Of a stretch of DNA of 64,000 nucleotides, positions 61,465 through 64,000 are shown piece after piece (within the stretch, counting starts at the first letter, position 1; every line of letters begins with the position of its first letter). The position numbers were made by a program, and so were the translations under genes. Under the pieces are notes generated by a model. That model ran no database searches. It saw nothing but the letters and a program-made list of their open reading frames with translations, and had not been told where the DNA came from. Origin of the DNA: Spirochaetia bacterium (lineage in GTDB: Bacteria > Spirochaetota > Leptospiria > Leptospirales > Leptonemataceae); NCBI GenBank assembly GCA_009885105.1, contig VFLI01000010.1:36549-100548 (forward strand), written 5' to 3'.

Positions 61465-62351
61465 TCAAGAATATCGTCCAGGCTGCCCAGATTCATCGGC
61501 AGAATGACGGACGTTTCTTTTTTAGCCATGCCCTGAATCTGACGCAGATAATTCTGAGAAAGACTGAGTCTCATCGCGTCCATACCGCCCGGCTGCTGCA
61601 GGGAACCGGCGATTTTCGCAATACCCAGTGCCGTCGCAGTGGCGATGGCGCGGATTTCCGCGGCCTTACCTTCCGCTTCATTAATTTGCTTCTGTTTTTC
61701 GCCTTCCGATCTGTTGATCATTTCCTGCTTGGCGCCCTCGGACTTATTGATCTGCGAGGTCATATCGCCTTCCGATGTGGCGATGGTGGCGCGTTTGTCT
61801 CTTTCAGCGGTCATCTGCTTTTCCATCGACACCAGAACCGTTTTCGGAGGAGCGATATTCTGTATCTCATAACGCAGGATATTGATGCCCCAGTGATCCG
61901 CCGCTTCATCGACAACCTTCACGATGGTCGCGTTGATGGAATCGCGTTCCTCAAAAGTTTTGTCCAGATCCATATGGCCAAAAACAGCGCGCATGGTGGT
62001 CTGTGCCAGCTGGATGAGAGCGTACCGGTAATCCGTCACATTGTAAGCCGATTTTACCGGATCGATTACCTGAATGTACACGACTCCGTCCACGCCGATC
62101 TGCACGTTGTCACGCGTAATGCACACCTGGGAAGGAACGTCGATCGCCTCTTCTTTCAGCGTGAGTTTGTACGCCACACGATGCATGAAGGGTATGAGCA
62201 GGTGAAATCCCGCATAGAGACTGCTGGAGTATTTACCCCACCTCTCCACGATAAATACCTGCTGCGCCGGCACGATGCGGACCGCCGCGGCAAATTTGAA
62301 AAACAAATAAATAAATAAAATTGTGTAAAATATTAAACCTATATAAAACAT
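61431..62351 (-). CDS. SPFH/band-7 (stomatin-like) membrane protein, second copy
   Basis: A 306-residue protein. An N-terminal span (YIGLIFYTILFIYLFFKFA) is followed by the SPFH domain (about 30-190; EAIDVPSQVCITRDNVQIGVDG) and a coiled region with Ala/Glu/Lys repeats (RSEGEKQKQINEAEGKAAEI). It forms large oligomers on the membrane in its family. ATG 62351 has AGGAGGA. The gene ends in an A9 run and TGA, and the TPR-like frame follows in -1, so a longer fusion product may also exist. It is paralogous to the upstream gene. Confidence 0.92.
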   Translation of the reverse strand: MFYIGLIFYTILFIYLFFKFAAAVRIVPAQQVFIVERWGKYSSSLYAGFHLLIPFMHRVAYKLTLKEEAIDVPSQVCITRDNVQIGVDGVVYIQVIDPVKSAYNVTDYRYALIQLAQTTMRAVFGHMDLDKTFEERDSINATIVKVVDEAADHWGINILRYEIQNIAPPKTVLVSMEKQMTAERDKRATIATSEGDMTSQINKSEGAKQEMINRSEGEKQKQINEAEGKAAEIRAIATATALGIAKIAGSLQQPGGMDAMRLSLSQNYLRQIQGMAKKETSVILPMNLGSLDDILEGLNSIQSKKN

Positions 62352-62374
62352 ATACGATTCCTCCTTTTTTCGAA

Positions 62375-63304
62375 TTAAGACGCGGGCTTTTTCAAATTGA
62401 CCACAGCTTTTGAAAATGATTCCACGACGCCCTGGATCTGAGCCAGACCGACCGGAAACACGGAAACTTTTGCGGTATCCAGAACATCGCCGAACTGCTT
62501 GATGAAATCTTCCGCAATTCTCAGCGACACAGCATCACGGCCGCCGGGCTGGTTGATGGACGTTGCCACGGCGCGCAGAGCTTCTGCCGTCGCCTCGGCG
62601 GTCAGCTCTATCTGCTTTGCCCTTCCTTCCGCCTCGTTGATCCGCTTCTGCTTCTCGCCTTCAGATATATTGATGGATTCCGTGCGATCCCCCATGGATC
62701 GATTGATGACGGCGGACCTTTCTCCCTCTGAATGAGCGATATCCGCGCGTTTTTCCCGTTCCGCTTTCATCTGCTGTTCCATGGCCTGAATGACAGAGTG
62801 CGGAGGGATGATATTCTTTATTTCATAACGAGTTACCTTGATGCCCCAGGGCAGGCTGGCAGCGTCAAGAGACTTGATCACAGCGGCGTTGATCAATTCC
62901 CTTTCAACAAAAGTCTTGTCCAGATCGAGCTTGCCGACTTCAGAGCGCATGTTCGTCTGCGCCAGCTGGATCGAAGCAAATCGGTAGTCGTTGATTCCAT
63001 AACTGGCCTTTTTGGCTTCCAGAACCCGGATATACAGAATCCCATCCACTTCAACCTGAACATTGTCTTTTGTGATACAGATCTGCGGCGGAACGTCGAT
63101 CACTTCTTCTTTCAGTGTGTGCCGGTAGGCGACACGGTCGATGATGGGCACAAGAAAATGAAGTCCCGCATCCATCGTTCCGACATAGGTCCCGAGCCTC
63201 TCCTTGATGAAGGCGCTTTTTTCAGGCACCACGATGAAGGTTTTTACGGCAACCAGTATGATTACAATGAGCAAAACCGCGCTCAAAAACAAAGATGAAT
63301 CCAT
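62375..63304 (-). CDS. SPFH/band-7 (stomatin-like) membrane protein, first copy
   Basis: A 309-residue protein with one N-terminal span (FLSAVLLIVIILVAVKTF), SPFH domain (EVIDVPPQICITKDNVQVEVDG) and a coiled tail (SEGEKQKRINEAEGRAKQI). It is close to the second copy, so the pair arose by duplication. ATG 63304 has GGAGGA. It follows nfeD by 24 bases, the usual NfeD-SPFH pairing linked to membrane microdomains and protease control. Confidence 0.93.
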   Translation of the reverse strand: MDSSLFLSAVLLIVIILVAVKTFIVVPEKSAFIKERLGTYVGTMDAGLHFLVPIIDRVAYRHTLKEEVIDVPPQICITKDNVQVEVDGILYIRVLEAKKASYGINDYRFASIQLAQTNMRSEVGKLDLDKTFVERELINAAVIKSLDAASLPWGIKVTRYEIKNIIPPHSVIQAMEQQMKAEREKRADIAHSEGERSAVINRSMGDRTESINISEGEKQKRINEAEGRAKQIELTAEATAEALRAVATSINQPGGRDAVSLRIAEDFIKQFGDVLDTAKVSVFPVGLAQIQGVVESFSKAVVNLKKPAS

Positions 63305-63328
63305 AGATCCTCCCCCGGCAGGGCCGGT

Positions 63329-63784
63329 TCAATCCACAGGCTCAACGTATAAAACCAAATTATCCCGTCCAGTGATTTTTGCTTTTCCGCCGGCGGCAAT
63401 CGGCGCGGAGGAGCAGGCTATCCAGCTGCTTCCCTGAAAACTGACGCGGCCGGGATTTTCTGGCGTGATTTCTTCCATTACATCCACAATTCGTCCTTTC
63501 ATGCCCTCAATTTCATCGGCGGGTTCGTAGCGTTCAAAAGCGGGAAAAAAACGTTTCACCTGGGAACGGAGCAGGAGCAGAAGAACAAAGGACGATATCG
63601 CCCAGAAAAAAGCCTGGGAGACGACATCCGTTAGTATTCCAAAAGATGCCAGTATTCCCGTCAGAACGGCTGCAATGCCGAAAAAAATTAGAATGAGTCC
63701 AGGAACAGCAAATTCCGCCACAATCATGACAGCGCCGGCTGCTATCCATATCCAGGGCAGGGCATTTGTAAATTGTTCCGGCAT
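63329..63784 (-). CDS. nfeD: NfeD-family membrane protein
   Basis: A 151-residue short NfeD. Three or four spans (WIWIAAGAVMIVAEFAVPG, IFFGIAAVLTGILASFG, FWAISSFVLLLLL) are followed by the OB-fold domain (GMKGRIVDVMEEI, GRVSFQGSSWIACS, ITGRDNLVLYVEP). It lacks the ClpP-like protease part of long NfeD. It starts 1 base after the ftsZ stop, so it is coupled to ftsZ, and is followed by two SPFH genes. Confidence 0.92.
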   Translation of the reverse strand: MPEQFTNALPWIWIAAGAVMIVAEFAVPGLILIFFGIAAVLTGILASFGILTDVVSQAFFWAISSFVLLLLLRSQVKRFFPAFERYEPADEIEGMKGRIVDVMEEITPENPGRVSFQGSSWIACSSAPIAAGGKAKITGRDNLVLYVEPVD

Positions 63785-63785
63785 A

Positions 63786-64000
63786 TTACTTCCTGCGATT
63801 CCTCAGAAAAGCTGGTATCTCCAGATCGTCCGGCGAGGGTGATTCGCGCAAGACTTTTTGTCTGGAAGACGGCTCCGGAATCGCATCCGGTTCTTCTTCC
63901 TCCACACCCGTTTCGTAATAATCTTCCGGCAGTTCCCGGGGTCGATTTTTTGTTCTGTCCGGCTCTGAGGTGAGGGAGGGACGATGGGCCGGATACACGC
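63786..64000 (-). CDS. ftsZ: Cell-division GTPase FtsZ, C-terminal end only
   Basis: The frame enters from the right edge and ends at TAA 63788-63786; only about 70 residues are present. The final LEIPAFLRNRRK matches the FtsZ C-terminal conserved peptide that binds FtsA and other partners; the preceding acidic, Pro-rich stretch is the usual disordered linker. The GTPase domain lies outside the window. Confidence 0.85.
   Translation of the reverse strand, partial: VYPAHRPSLTSEPDRTKNRPRELPEDYYETGVEEEEPDAIPEPSSRQKVLRESPSPDDLEIPAFLRNRRK

Overview
The window looks like chromosomal DNA of a spirochaete, most plausibly a Leptospirales member of the Leptonema/Turneriella type. Supporting evidence: a full-length cytoplasmic filament protein CfpA, two 7TMR-DISM receptors (one fused to a nucleotide cyclase, one to a LytS-type kinase), a short SMC of about 917 residues, many leaky-lipobox lipoproteins, PEGA and CHAT proteins, and dense one- and two-component signalling. 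GC content is near 50 %. The taxonomic placement is inference from gene content only; there is no rRNA or tRNA gene in the window.

Left part (1-15.4 kb): a minus-strand cluster (1-4447) of four uncharacterised genes, including a membrane-anchored VWA protein with an FHA-like tail and a DUF6602-like protein, lies downstream of terminator-bounded cfpA (4606-6654). Then come a GT51 penicillin-binding protein, a 7TM-SpoIIE phosphatase, a coupled flippase / GlpX-like / lipoprotein trio and a PlsC acyltransferase.

Middle (15.4-39.6 kb): a 7TMR-DISM adenylate/guanylate cyclase, a GyrI-like secreted protein, a receiver-cyclase, a PEGA protein coupled to a DEAD-box helicase, a LytS/LytTR pair, three envelope proteins, a short SMC with no visible hinge, a DUF115 motility factor coupled to a 7TM histidine kinase, an M19-like dipeptidase, a YhhN-like protein, a NarL-type regulator and an alpha/beta hydrolase.

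Right part (39.8-64 kb): a tight yciO-like / yebC / ruvC / ruvA / odd SDR operon; a decayed flavoprotein fragment; a strong sigma-70 promoter in front of a five-gene partner-switching operon (STAS, anti-sigma kinase, HAMP-SpoIIE phosphatase); a CHAT protease coupled to a Cys-rich cluster protein; pdxJ and acylphosphatase; two adjacent sigma-54 activators; and a minus-strand operon that begins with the 3' end of ftsZ and continues through nfeD, two SPFH genes, a start-less TPR frame reached through an A9 run, a BKACE (DUF849) gene and a repeat-containing outer-membrane barrel gene.

Four intergenic gaps carry related CGCAGAG/CACAGAG terminal-repeat elements. The observations most worth following are the SPFH-TPR frameshift, the hinge-poor SMC, the CHAT/Cys-cluster pair, the VWA-FHA cluster and the CfpA gene. 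I saw no CRISPR array, intact insertion sequence, rRNA or tRNA.
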